DNA of 64,000 bases from Aquarana catesbeiana. Lineage: Eukaryota > Chordata > Amphibia > Anura > Ranidae. A model generated the notes under the pieces. That model had not been told where the DNA came from. It did no database searches and saw only the letters and a list, made by a program, of their open reading frames with translations. The position numbers and the translations under genes are program-made. Shown one piece after another: positions 47,949 through 58,200 of this stretch (position 1 is its first letter; each line of letters starts with the position of its first letter). The stretch is taken from positions 340,978,035 through 341,042,034 of the forward strand of contig NC_133328.1 in the NCBI RefSeq assembly GCF_042186555.1. Reading direction: 5' to 3'.

Positions 47949-48409
47949 TTATGCCCCATACACACGGTCGGACATTGATCGGACATTCCGACAACAAAAT
48001 CCTAGGATGTTGGCTCAAACTTGTTTTGCGTATACACTGTCGCACATAGTTTTCGGAATTTCTGATCGGCAAGAAAGCGGTGACGTAAACCACGTACGAC
48101 GAGACTAGAAAAGGCCAGTTCAGAACCAAGCGCGGCACCCTTTGGGATCCTTTTGCTAATCTCCTGTTAGTAAAAGTTTGGTGAGAGACGATTTGCGCTT
48201 TTTCAGACTCGTGGTTTTCAGATCGTTTTCTGCTGTTCAGTTTGTGCTTGTATGTTTGTATCTGCTCTTCAGTGCGTGCAGCGAGTACCATTCATTTGTC
48301 AGTGTGTTCTTGTTCGTTTGTTTCTGTTTTTCAGGTCGCTCTTCACAGGCCTTGCTGTTCTTCAGTGCGTTCTGTTACTTCATTCTGAGCAGCTGACCGT
48401 TTTCTAGCC

Positions 48410-50577
48410 ATGTTGCGTATACGTACTCCTCGTAGAGTTTGTGCTGTGCGGGGGCTTGGTGTTGGGGTCCTGACCTTGACACAAGTCCAGTTCATGAACA
48501 GGGTGGGGAGGAGTTCATGGACCAAGAATTGGTTGCTTCAGCGTGACCAGTTCTGTCATATGCCTTTGCTCCATGAGAATAATCCTGATGATTTCAGGAA
48601 CTTTCTCTGGATGACGAACCCTGTATTTCACTGTTTGTTGGCTTTGCTGACCCCTTATATTAGCAGGCAGGATACCTGCATGAGGCAAGCCATCACTCCG
48701 GAGCAGAGGCTCGTCGCCACCCTGCGGTACTTGGCGATGGGGAGAAGCCTGCAGGACTTGAAGTTCTCGACAGGCATCTCCCCCCAGGCTCTGGGGATCA
48801 TTATCCCAGAGACCTGTTCTGCCATCATCCAGGTCCTGCAGAAGGAGTATATGAAGGTAAGATTTTTATCCTTTAATATCACATTTTATTGTATATAATG
48901 TTTGCTAATATATTGTATTTCTTTCCTCATTCCCTAATCACCATGATTGTAATATGCTGTGAATGTCCCCTTTGTTCTCATGCATGCTGGATTTTTATGT
49001 AATTTTTTTAATTTGGTCCTTCATACTTATTTGCCTTCACTTACCTCCCCAGCATGGTCTCCTGCCCCTATATTCACCTCATGTAGTCACTTAACAATGT
49101 ATTTTATCAGCTCCATAGTAGTTCTTTACCCCAAACACCCCCTAAAATGTTTTTAAATGTGATTTGTGCTTTAAATTTAAGCAGAGTGCCAGAGGGTTTT
49201 TTTTGGGGATCCCCAAATCATTTGAAACCCTCTCTCCCCCCAACTGCTAAGTCAGCTGATACCAATTCTCTATCTATCCTCAATCATCTATCTGCTGACT
49301 TTGCCAAACCCATACACACTATACCCCTCTCTTTTGTGGTCAGATTTATGGATGAATTCCCCAAAGCATGTAGTGCAAGGGCCTGCCTGTATGCTTTCAA
49401 ATGGTACTGTTTCAAGTTTTTGTATCCTATTATTATCTTGATAGGTAATAGCAGAATGTCCAAATGTGCTCAAATGTGTACAATGTGTATTATTATCTTT
49501 GTATTATGACACTTCTTACCTGTCCAGTGGGCTGCCAATAGTGTAACTAAGGAGGGGCTGTTCCAAGTAATACACATTATTTAGGCATTCATCTCTCAAT
49601 GAAGTGGAGAGGGTTACCTGTCCAAGAGCTCCCCCCTATAATGTTAGAAATGGCCCATGAGAGGGGGGAGGGGGAATATGATAGGTGTACCTTATACTTT
49701 GGTCTTTAAAAATTCCCATAAATCAATGTTATCTTGATGTTGGCCAAGAATGTTTGTGTCTAATCTGCTTTCCATGTTTATGTGTAAAAAGCCTTATTTT
49801 TTTTGTTTTCCTCAACAGTTTCCTTCCACAACACAGGAATGGCAGCCTGTGGCCTCCCACTTTGCCCAGCGATGGGACTTTCCTAACTGCGGAGGGGCAA
49901 TTGATGTGAAACACGTCCACATCGTCCCACCACCCAACTCGGGGTCATACTATTATAATTATAAGGGGTTCAATAGTATTGTGATGTTGACGGTGGTGTC
50001 GGCTACTTATGAGTTCCTGTATGTGGACGTGGGGAAGAATGGCCGGATGTCCGATGGTGGAGTCATCGCCCAGACTGAGTTCTACAGGTGTCTCCAGAAT
50101 GGCAGCTTGGACTTGCCACCTCCAGAAGACAATGTGAAAGGACTCCCATTCCTCTTCATTGCGGATGAAGCCTTTGCTCTGGGGGACCATCTTATGCGGC
50201 CATTCCCGATGAGGACCCTCACCCCGGACCAGAGTTTTTTTAATTAACGGCTGGCCAGAGCCAGAAGGGTGGTGGAAAACATGTTTGGAATCATGGCCAG
50301 CCAGTTCCGCCTATTTCTTACACCCATACATATGGCGGAGTATAAACTGAATCACATTATCCTGGCGTGCTGTGTTCTACACAACTTTTTACGGCAACAT
50401 TCTGCCAACTATGCTGGCTCAGTTGGGCCTGAAGCCGGAATTCAAAATGAACCAACCCTGACCGCGCTTGAAAGTGGCCGTCCTGGCTTGCCCTCCCTGA
50501 GTGCCTGTGATGTCCGGCTAAGATACCTTGAATTCTTTGCGGGTAAGGGGGCTATCAACATGCCAGACAATGTGTGA
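48410..50577 (+). pseudogene. Harbinger DDE transposase, two exons, one stop
   Basis: HARBI1-like nuclease that excises and inserts the element. Exon 1 (48410-48856, 149 codons) holds the helical N-terminal region (RLVATLRYLAMGRSLQDL, IQVLQKEYMK). A GTAAGA donor at 48857 and a CAACAG acceptor ending at 49818 define a 962-bp phase-0 intron. Exon 2 opens with a conserved P-S-T..EW phrase and has GAIDVKH (first Asp), FIADEAFAL (second Asp) and VVENMFGIM (Glu). A TAA at 50245-50247, where relatives usually have Tyr before RL.RAR, is the only break. The frame then runs on to 50577. All three catalytic acids are present. The ATG at 48410 was chosen as the first in frame. Confidence 0.85.
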
Positions 50578-50588
50578 AACCTTTATCA

Positions 50589-50594
50589 AATAAA
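50589..50594 (+). terminator. Polyadenylation signal of the transposase gene
   Basis: AATAAA 12 bp after the transposase stop codon, followed by an A-rich run and then GT-rich sequence. Confidence 0.6.
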
Positions 50595-50713
50595 AAAAAA
50601 ACATTAAGCAAATCTTTGGTGACATTTACTGCTTGTGTTTGTTTTAGCTGACCCTGACAGAAATGTGTGGAGTCCTGAAAATGGCGTGATTGTGTAACCT
50701 TACAAAGCACTGT

Positions 50714-50811
50714 TGGGTGTTATTTACTAAAGGCAAAGACACTTTGCACTACAAGTGCAGTTGAAACTGCACTTGTAGTGCAAAGTGGATTTGACCTTAG
50801 GAAATAACCCC
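50714..50811. mobile_element. Short GGGTTATTTAC-type MITE
   Basis: 98-bp hairpin with ends 'gggtgttatttac' and 'aaataaccccc', related to 8005-8253. The centre is 'gcactacaagtgcagttg' facing 'aactgcacttgtagtgc'. Lies between the transposase and Myb genes. Confidence 0.65.
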
Positions 50812-51146
50812 CATTGTCACAGAAAGCAGCAATTAGAGCACAACAAAAGTTTTGGAGCGTTGAGACAATAATCCACACATTCTTGATTAACAATCTTTTT
50901 AATACCTGCAAAATCACATGTGCATTTAGAAAAGGTTTTTAAAACAAACCAACATGTTTGTTGTATAACATTAGAAAAAGCAGAAATGTCCATTTAAGAT
51001 AAAACAGGCATGTTTCAAACCAACAAGAAAGACGCAAATCTTGAACTTACAAAGTTCACTTTTGGTAGAACTTGAAGGCAATATCAGACATGAGTATTTA
51101 GGAACTGTGTTTGATATTGCGTTCAGATGGGGTGAAGTCACCCCAG

Positions 51147-51368
51147 GAAAAGCCAAATTTTGAAGATGCACACAAATTTACGAATGTCAACATGTGCTAT
51201 CTGCCATCACGGGGGATCAAGGGACGTGTTTTGGGGGAGCAACCCCTTCCTCTTAGCTACTTTATTATTGAGGAAGGGGTTGCACCCCCAAAACACATCC
51301 ATTGATCTCCCGTGATGACAGATAGCACATGTTGACACACTGTGTGCCTCTTCAAAATTTGGCTTTTC
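51147..51368. repeat. Long near-perfect hairpin
   Basis: Two arms of about 100 bp meet around a loop of about 17 nt (51253-51269, including 'ctactttatt'). Arm landmarks are 'catgtgctatctgcc', 'gacgtgttttggggg' and 'accccttcctc', each mirrored on the right. It sits in the region just 3' of the Myb/SANT gene on the minus strand. The minus-strand loop contains an AATAAA-like 'aataaag', so it may end that transcript. It could be a MITE or a structured 3' UTR. Confidence 0.7.
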
Positions 51369-51954
51369 TACAATTCGACAAAAAATGTTAAAATTGTAGC
51401 ACACCATAAAAGAAAGGGATTTGGAGGGGTTTTAAACTCTCCCCAAAACATCAATGATGTTCTTATTTTTTTGAATAACATCATTGATGTTTTTCTTGAT
51501 GTTTTCCAATGCAACATTACACCCCATGATCTCCCCAATCAGGATCTGTGCACTTTCCAAGGTGAAATGCCCTGGATCCACAACATCATGATCACCTAAA
51601 AAGATAGAAACCCCAAAAAAACATGTATTATAAATATGCCGGCATCCATCTCTTACCTGAGCCTGTGGTCGCAGACACTCACCTGTTGTGGTGACTAGTT
51701 CCACCACATCTTCCTCCTCCTGCTCTTCTTGTCTTTGGGGGATTTCCCCTTCTTCCAGAGTTGGGGGGTCTCTGGTCTTCTCGGATGAGGGGTGTCCTCC
51801 GAGTCTTTTCTCCCCTATGTAAAAAAAAAATGGTATACTTAGCACACAGATATTTGATGGCAGAACTATAAATATAAAACATTGCTTGGAAGTGGGGTAC
51901 AATTGTCTATTTTGGCAGAGTTCCAAGATGTAGATTTTTTAGTGTCCTTTGTCA

Positions 51955-54225
51955 AGCTTCAATACTTTACCTGTCTCAGGCTACCATCAGTGTTGCATGT
52001 GCCAGATCTGCTCACATAAGCAAACAGAGGAAAACTGAATCCTTCATCTCTCATAGTACATCTAGGGAACATAAATTAGAGCCCTTTATTACGTGTAGCT
52101 CAAAGGGTGTTGTATATTTATTACAATGCCCATGCGGGCTCCAATATATAGGCAGGACTAAAAGGCCTATGCAAGTCCGCTTGGGGGAACATATCACCAA
52201 CATTAAAAATGGCTTCCAATTTCATTCTGTGTCCAAACATTATGCTTTATATCACAATCGCAACCCTGCTAACACCCTTTTTTTGGGGATTGATAGGTAC
52301 AGTGCTCATTGGAGGGGTGGCTCTTTAGTTAGGGAGTTATCCAGACTTGAAATGGTATGGATCCATCGGGTTCGGTGCTATACTCCTCATGGCCTTAATA
52401 TTGACACAGATGTAAATGCTTTTATCGATAATGGTTAGAAATTTATATCTTGGCCCTACTCTGAGCTCATGGCTGACCAGATTTTTTGAGTTAATTTTAG
52501 TATTGGGTTCTTCATACAATGGATCACATTGGGGGATTACTTGTGTCAATGTGATAGCTGTGTCCCAACCTCATATGTTTACATTGGGGGATTACTTGTG
52601 TTAATATGACAGTTGGGTCCCAACCCCATATGTAATTGGATATTTATAATTCTTCTTGAAATAATAATATTTTCATATCAATAACATCATTTTAAGGGAA
52701 ACGGAGAGGGATCTCTCTTTTCCATACATATGATCGCAGATGGGACCAATAAATTGACTATTTATGGCCTATCACAGTCATCACCAATAAGAACGTTTTT
52801 TCTGCTAATATTATTAATGTAAGGCTGTATATAGAATCTTTTGATATCCATTCATATATCTCGTTTGGCTCATTGAGAGAACAAGCTTAATCTATTTTTA
52901 GTTATTTTATACCCACCGGGTCATTTTGGATCTGGTGTACGTGCATGTATTTTTGGAGAGTGTGTTGAGGCCTCCAATGACATACATTGTGCCCCTTTTT
53001 TCGGTACATGCATTGTGATAGCACTGAGCACTATGATGGATTTAGCGTTCCTGGGTCCGTGGTTGCCATGAATACCCGGGCCGATATGGGACAATTTTGA
53101 CTTTATGGATTTTCTTTTGACCGTTAACCTTCACCGTCTATTCATGGGGTGATGGTGAAAGGTCGTTTTTTTAATATAAACTTTTTTACTAAATTATTTT
53201 CATTTTAATAAATTATTTTCTTATTAACATTTTTCTAGCAGTTATTATGCGGTTTAAGGATACTGAGTGAATCTTCATTGATTTATTATAATAACACACT
53301 TGTTCTCTTCGGGGAAGGGCGTATGCCCTCTTTTAAGATGGCGATACTAATCACGGGACACCTTGAGCGCAGAGGGGGGCGTTCCGTTTGGTTGGTAAGA
53401 TACTTATAGGTGGTGAGTCAGCACGCCGCCCGTGCCCCTGGAAGACATCAGTTGTGATGAAACGGCGTAGGGAGGAGCAGTGTGCTGCTGAAGTGACGGG
53501 CAGCAGTCTGAAGCCGGCCGGCTATTGGTTTTAAACTAGTCTTTTACACTACGATATTGTAAGTGCATTTCTTTATTATTTTAATAAATTGGTTAAAACG
53601 TGTTAGGCTATGGAAGCCTCTTTTATATATTCCTTCACGGGGGACGAGTGCCCATCCATCATCTAGAGGATTCTCGGTGAGGGGACACATTGGGATCTGT
53701 CTGCATTAAAGACCCGAGGCTGGGGTAGATAGCCACACGCCTACAAGATCTCCCTAACAAGAGATCAAAGGAGCTGGTAAGGGGCAGCATTTATATAGGT
53801 GGAGGAACCCTTCTGTCATCACGCTTTCCTGGGTGATATGGTCGCATGTTGCACACCGCATGGATGCTTGTCATTTTGTCCTTTGAAAGATTACTCTGCC
53901 AGTGAACTTTTTACTCTATGTACTTTGGAACTGGACTGTATATGTTCATTGATTCATGGGTTATTTCATCACATTTGATTTATGATGACAATCAAGTTTT
54001 ATTCTTCACTGTTAGTCACACTGCATTGGGTGCAATATCTGTATGTATAGAGGTGATTACTATATCTTCATATTATTTGCAGCGCAGCTAGTTTTGCTTT
54101 TTTTGGTTTATTCAGTGGATGTGTCTCACATTTTTAGTTGCAACTATACATTTTTCACATTATATACACACTGTATATTCTTGTATACAGTTTTTGGGGA
54201 TAGCGCAGTAATTTTACCTGGTTAA
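51955..54225 (+). mobile_element. 5'-truncated Penelope-like retroelement
   Basis: Begins with the C-terminal part of a Penelope polyprotein and continues through a long AT-rich 3' region. That region holds a 'gtgatgaaacggcgtaggg' segment near 53463, followed by 'attgtaagtgcatttcttta' and 'ttttaataaattgg', an order also seen in the element at 5604-7073. It lies within intron 1 of the Myb/SANT gene, in the opposite orientation to that gene. The borders are approximate, and no target duplication was found. Confidence 0.7.
52106..52438 (+). pseudogene. Penelope GIY-YIG endonuclease domain (partial)
   Basis: 111 codons in one frame ending at a natural TAG at 52436-52438. The GIY-YIG nuclease nicks target DNA in Penelope retrotransposition. 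Seen in order: GVVYLLQCPCGLQYIGRTKR (GIY and YIG equivalents plus the catalytic Arg), VRLGEHITNIKNGF, HSVSKHY, GIDRYSAHWRGGSLVRELSRLEMVW (catalytic Glu) and LNIDTDVNAFI. A decayed linker precedes it. The reverse transcriptase is absent, so this is a 5'-truncated copy. Confidence 0.85.
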
Positions 54226-54243
54226 ATTTTACCCCTATAGTAT

Positions 54244-54313
54244 ACACTGGAGCACCTGTGTGGGCCCCCTAATAAAAAGGGTGTTCTTGTGTCCCACACT
54301 AGTGCTCCAGTGT
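54244..54313. repeat. 21-bp-arm inverted repeat
   Basis: 'acactggagcacctgtgtgg' and 'ccacactagtgctccagtgt' flank 28 bp. It could be the junction of the Penelope insertion with Harbinger sequence, or a small structured element. No function is assigned. Confidence 0.6.
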
Positions 54314-55007
54314 CCAGATGTGAAAACTGCTGCTGAGTGTCCTCTCCTTACACAGAATCGAGTTTGCATTTCAATCTAGTAACAAACACATCTACACAAC
54401 CAAATTATTTTCATACAAGTAGGCCCTAAAAAATTTGGTCAAATGCATATGGCCAAAACAATTGTGTTTTATAGGCCGAAAGAAAAATGTTTGATACGAA
54501 CGAATAATGTGCCCATGAACATTAAAGTTGCCATTTTAAACTTTACAACAGTTAAGAAAAGCACATGGAGCAGCACGAACATAATAAATACAAAAAGAAT
54601 AGGAACACAGCACTTACTTACTACTTACTTTTTTGCAGCACTCTCCGGATCTTTCTGTACTGCTCATGTTCTCTTAATTTCAGGTCCGACCACCGCTTCC
54701 TGAGCTGATCTTTCGATCATCATACCCCGATATTCCGGTGCAGACTTTTGACCACTTTCGCCATTATCTTGGCCTTTCTGACATTGGGGTTGGGGTAAGG
54801 TCCATACTTTCCATCATAGTCGGCCCTCTTCAGGATGTCCACCATCTCCAACATCTCCCCAAAGGACATATTTGAGGCCTTAAATCTTCTCCTTCTGCAT
54901 CCAGACGTTTCCGGCTCCAGGCTTTCCTCCTCCTCCTCCTCGTTGCTATAATTAGCACGCACCTGCTGTGTCTCCGCCATGTGCTCTTCCCCCACTGCGC
55001 TGAACAA

Positions 55008-55270
55008 AAAGGGGCGGGGAATAGACTAGAAAGAACATCAGGGGTGGGCAGAATTACACGCATGCGCAGTGTGTATAAAGCGTAACTCGTGTGCGTAGTA
55101 CGTATGATCTGTGAGCGGAGGAAGGAGTATCGGAGGCGCCGATCGTGATAACGAAGGTAAGATCTAAACTTGGGCCTATACTGCTTCTTGATTGAGGCCT
55201 ATATTGTAACAAGATTAGGAGAGTTTTGCCTGACATTAGGGTTTGTCTTGTGTTGTGTCTTGCAGTGAAA
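55008..55270. promoter_or_regulatory. Divergent promoter between Myb/SANT and MADF-like genes
   Basis: Only 263 bp separate the two start codons. The sequence has 'gcatgcgcagt' (NRF1-like) at 55060-55070 and TATAAA at 55074-55079 facing the MADF-like gene. A 5' UTR intron for that gene is suggested by the GGTAAG donor at 55156-55161 and the CTTGCAG acceptor ending at 55265. Bidirectional use is inferred from the head-to-head layout. Confidence 0.5.
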
Positions 55271-58200
55271 ATGGATATCTTGAAAGATTACGACTTTATG
55301 GCAATCTTCATTGATATGTTCAGGGAGCTGCCTTGTCTGTGGGAGATAAATCACCCTGAATATAAAAACCAAACAAAGAGGAAGGTAGCACTGGATAATT
55401 TGTTGGAATTTGTGAAGACGGTGATCCCCATGGCAGACATCACCTATTTGAAGATCCTAATTGGTGGCCTGAGGAGCACATATCTAAGGGAGTACAAGAA
55501 GGTCCAGGATTCCCAGAGATCCGGAGCTGCAGATGACGTTTATGTCCCCAGGCTGTGGTACTATGACAGACTGCATTTTCTGCCAGGTCAGACTGAACCC
55601 AGGTCATCACTCTCCAGTCTTCCTTCCAGGCTTCCTTCCCCCCCAGCTGAGGCTTCTGATGCCCAACATGGGCCTTCCAGGCAGCAACAAGTGGAGGAGC
55701 CCAGCTTCAGCCAGGTATAGCATTCCTCTAAATATTTCTGCTTGTCCCGTGTCAGGAAAGGGTCCATTCGCTGGTAAGTTATATTATTTGGCATGCAGTA
55801 CTGGGGTCCACCAGCAGGTGTCTCCTGGCAGTGTTGAACTGTCAGGAGAATATTTCCCTGCTGGTGTCCTGTCATCTTTTGGCTGCAGTACTGATGTCCA
55901 CCAGCGGATGGATCCTGGCAGTAGGGGGCAGACAACACTCCCTGCGCTCAGGTGTAACTTGAAGCCAATTAGTCAGCCCTATAAATACCCGGCGAGCCCT
56001 CACTTGCTCGCCTTGGTATCTTTCTCTCTCCCTGCGTTCTGACCTTGCTGCCTGTTTAACCTTGAGCCTGCTATCTGCCTTGTCCTGATCTGACCCAATC
56101 CCTATCCTGAGGCCTTCCCAGTCCTGTCCCTTCTGTTCCTGGCTCCCTTGGATCCCTGCCCTGAACCCCATCCATCCATCCTCTCCTTGTCCTGTTCAGG
56201 TTCCCGTCCTTACCCTTCTGCTGACTTCCCTGTGTATGACCTTGGCTTGGCTTGTTTACGATTACGGTATCTCCCTTTACTTATATATATATATATATAT
56301 TGTTGTTTGTAGTGGGTTGTTGTGTGGGTTTTTGCACTGTTTGTTCCTGTCACTTATCACTTGTTAATAAACACCATTTCACTTACATGTGTTTCTGGTC
56401 TCCTCTGTGCAGTCCACACAGTCTGGTCTACTAGTCTCCTGACAGTATACCAAGGCCATCCCTGACCAGACGTGGCTGCACTGAGAAACCGTCCTGTTAC
56501 GGTGGGCGCGCAAAATGGACTTTGATGAAATTGTCTATTATTCTCTGCTGGCGGCAGAGGATAATGAATATTGTTGTCAGACTCTTAAAGATTGGACCCG
56601 TGACCAACTGCTGGAAACGATACAAACAGCCCATTTATTTGTAGATCAAGGTCATGCGTTATTTGAGGATGTTCAGCCTTTGATTCAATTATGTATAAAG
56701 TCAGCCTTGTCATGCATTCCCGAAGGTAGTGACGATTACTCCCCTCCTTTCAGTTGTGACCAGGTGGAATCCCTGGTATGGTTGTTAGAGGATGATCCGG
56801 CTTACTTTGATGAACATTATTCCGCTTGTTCCCAGCAGGTGTTGTCCGATTGCATTTATTCAGTACAATCTCTGGTTAGTCAGGCTGTATGTAAATCAGC
56901 GTTTGTTCAACCTTTGCTGCAGGCATGGTCAGATCTCCTGTCTTTAGCTAAGCCACAACATTCCAGCCCTGCCATTAATCATCTGCCTTCCAAAAGATCT
57001 ATCTCCCCGTCACCTATGGCAACCTCAGCTACAACCCAGTTTAATCAGTTCCCTACCAAATACTACCACCCAGTCTCCAAGTGTCACACCTATCCTGCTT
57101 TCAATTCACCTGTCTCTCCTCCTCCACCTGTAACAGTCCCACAAAACCCCTCTCTAGCTACAGTTCCTTGGTCTTCCTTCGATCCAGCTACTTTCTTTGC
57201 TTACAGCCCTGCACCTACATACAAAACTGCACGGGCTAAACCAAAGAAGAAGCAAAAATTCTTCCCGACCCACACCATCTTGCCAGTAACCCAACCTGTT
57301 CCAGCTTTGCAGTCTGACGTTCCAGCTCGCCAGTCTGACGTTCCAGCTCGCCAGTCTGACGTTCCAGCTCGCCAGTCTGACGTTCCAGCCTTCCAGTCTG
57401 ATGTTCCAGCCTTCCAGTCTGATGTTCCAGCTTTGCAGTCTGATGTTCCAGCTTTGCAGTCTGATGTTCCAGCTTTGCAGTCTGATGTTCCAGCTTTGCA
57501 GTCTGATGTTCCAGCTTTGCAGTCTGACGTTCCAGCTTGTCAGTCTGCTGTTCCAGCCTTCCAGTCTGCTGTTCCAGCCTTGCAGTCTGCTGTTCCAGCC
57601 TTGCAGTCTGCTGTTCCAGCCTTGCAGTCTGCTGTTCCAGCCTTGCAGTCTGCTGTTCCAGCCTTGCAGTCTGCTGTTCCAGCTTTGCAGTCTGCTGTTC
57701 CAGCCTTCCAGTCTGCTGTTCCAGCCTTCCAGCCTGATGTTCCAGCCTTGCAGTCTGATGTTCCAGCCTTGCAGTCTGATGTTCCAGCCTTGCAGTCTGA
57801 TGTTCCAGCCGTCCAGTCTGCTGTTCCAGCCTTCCAGTCTGCTGTTCCAGCCTTCCAGCCTGATGTTCAAGCCTTGCAGTCTGATGTTCAAGCTTTGCAG
57901 TCTGATGTTCAAGCTTTGCAGTCTGATGTTCCAGCTTTGCAGTCTGATGTTCCAGCCTTGCAATCTGATGTTCCAGCCTTGCAATCTGATGTTCCAGCCT
58001 TGCAATCTGATGTTCCAGCCTTGCAGTCTGATGTTCCAGCCTTGCAGTCTGAAGTTCAAGCTTTGCAGTCTGAAGTTCAAGCTTTGCAGTCTGAAGTTCA
58101 AGCTTTGCAGTCTGATGTTCCAGCTTTGCAGTCTGATGTTCCAGCTTTGCAATCTGATGTTCCAGCTTTGCAGTCTGATGTTCTAGCCTTGCAGTCTGAT

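Larger units (their letters stand above)
51432..55007 (-). pseudogene. Harbinger Myb/SANT-like DNA-binding protein, three exons
   Basis: Probable partner protein that binds the transposon ends and brings in the transposase. On the minus strand, exon 1 is 55007-54629, exon 2 51814-51683 and exon 3 51595-51432. Donors GTAAGT and GTGAGT, acceptors ACATAG and TTTTAG, and matching phase 1 at both junctions support the model. Exon 1 has an acidic stretch then a trihelix/Myb-type domain (MLEMVDILKRADYDGKYGPY, later RKRWSDLKLREHEQY). Exon 2 is Glu-rich. Exon 3 ends in a helical tail (ALENIKKNINDVIQKNKN). Two adjacent TGA codons at about 54717-54722, likely decayed CGA Arg codons, break the domain. 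Intron 1 (2.8 kb) is enlarged by a Penelope fragment. An alternative start lies at 54978. Confidence 0.7.

Noticed and set aside
53455..53500. Hammerhead ribozyme in the Penelope 3' region
   Set aside because: 'gtgatgaaacggcgtaggg' recalls the core, but there is no stem II between the two core segments.
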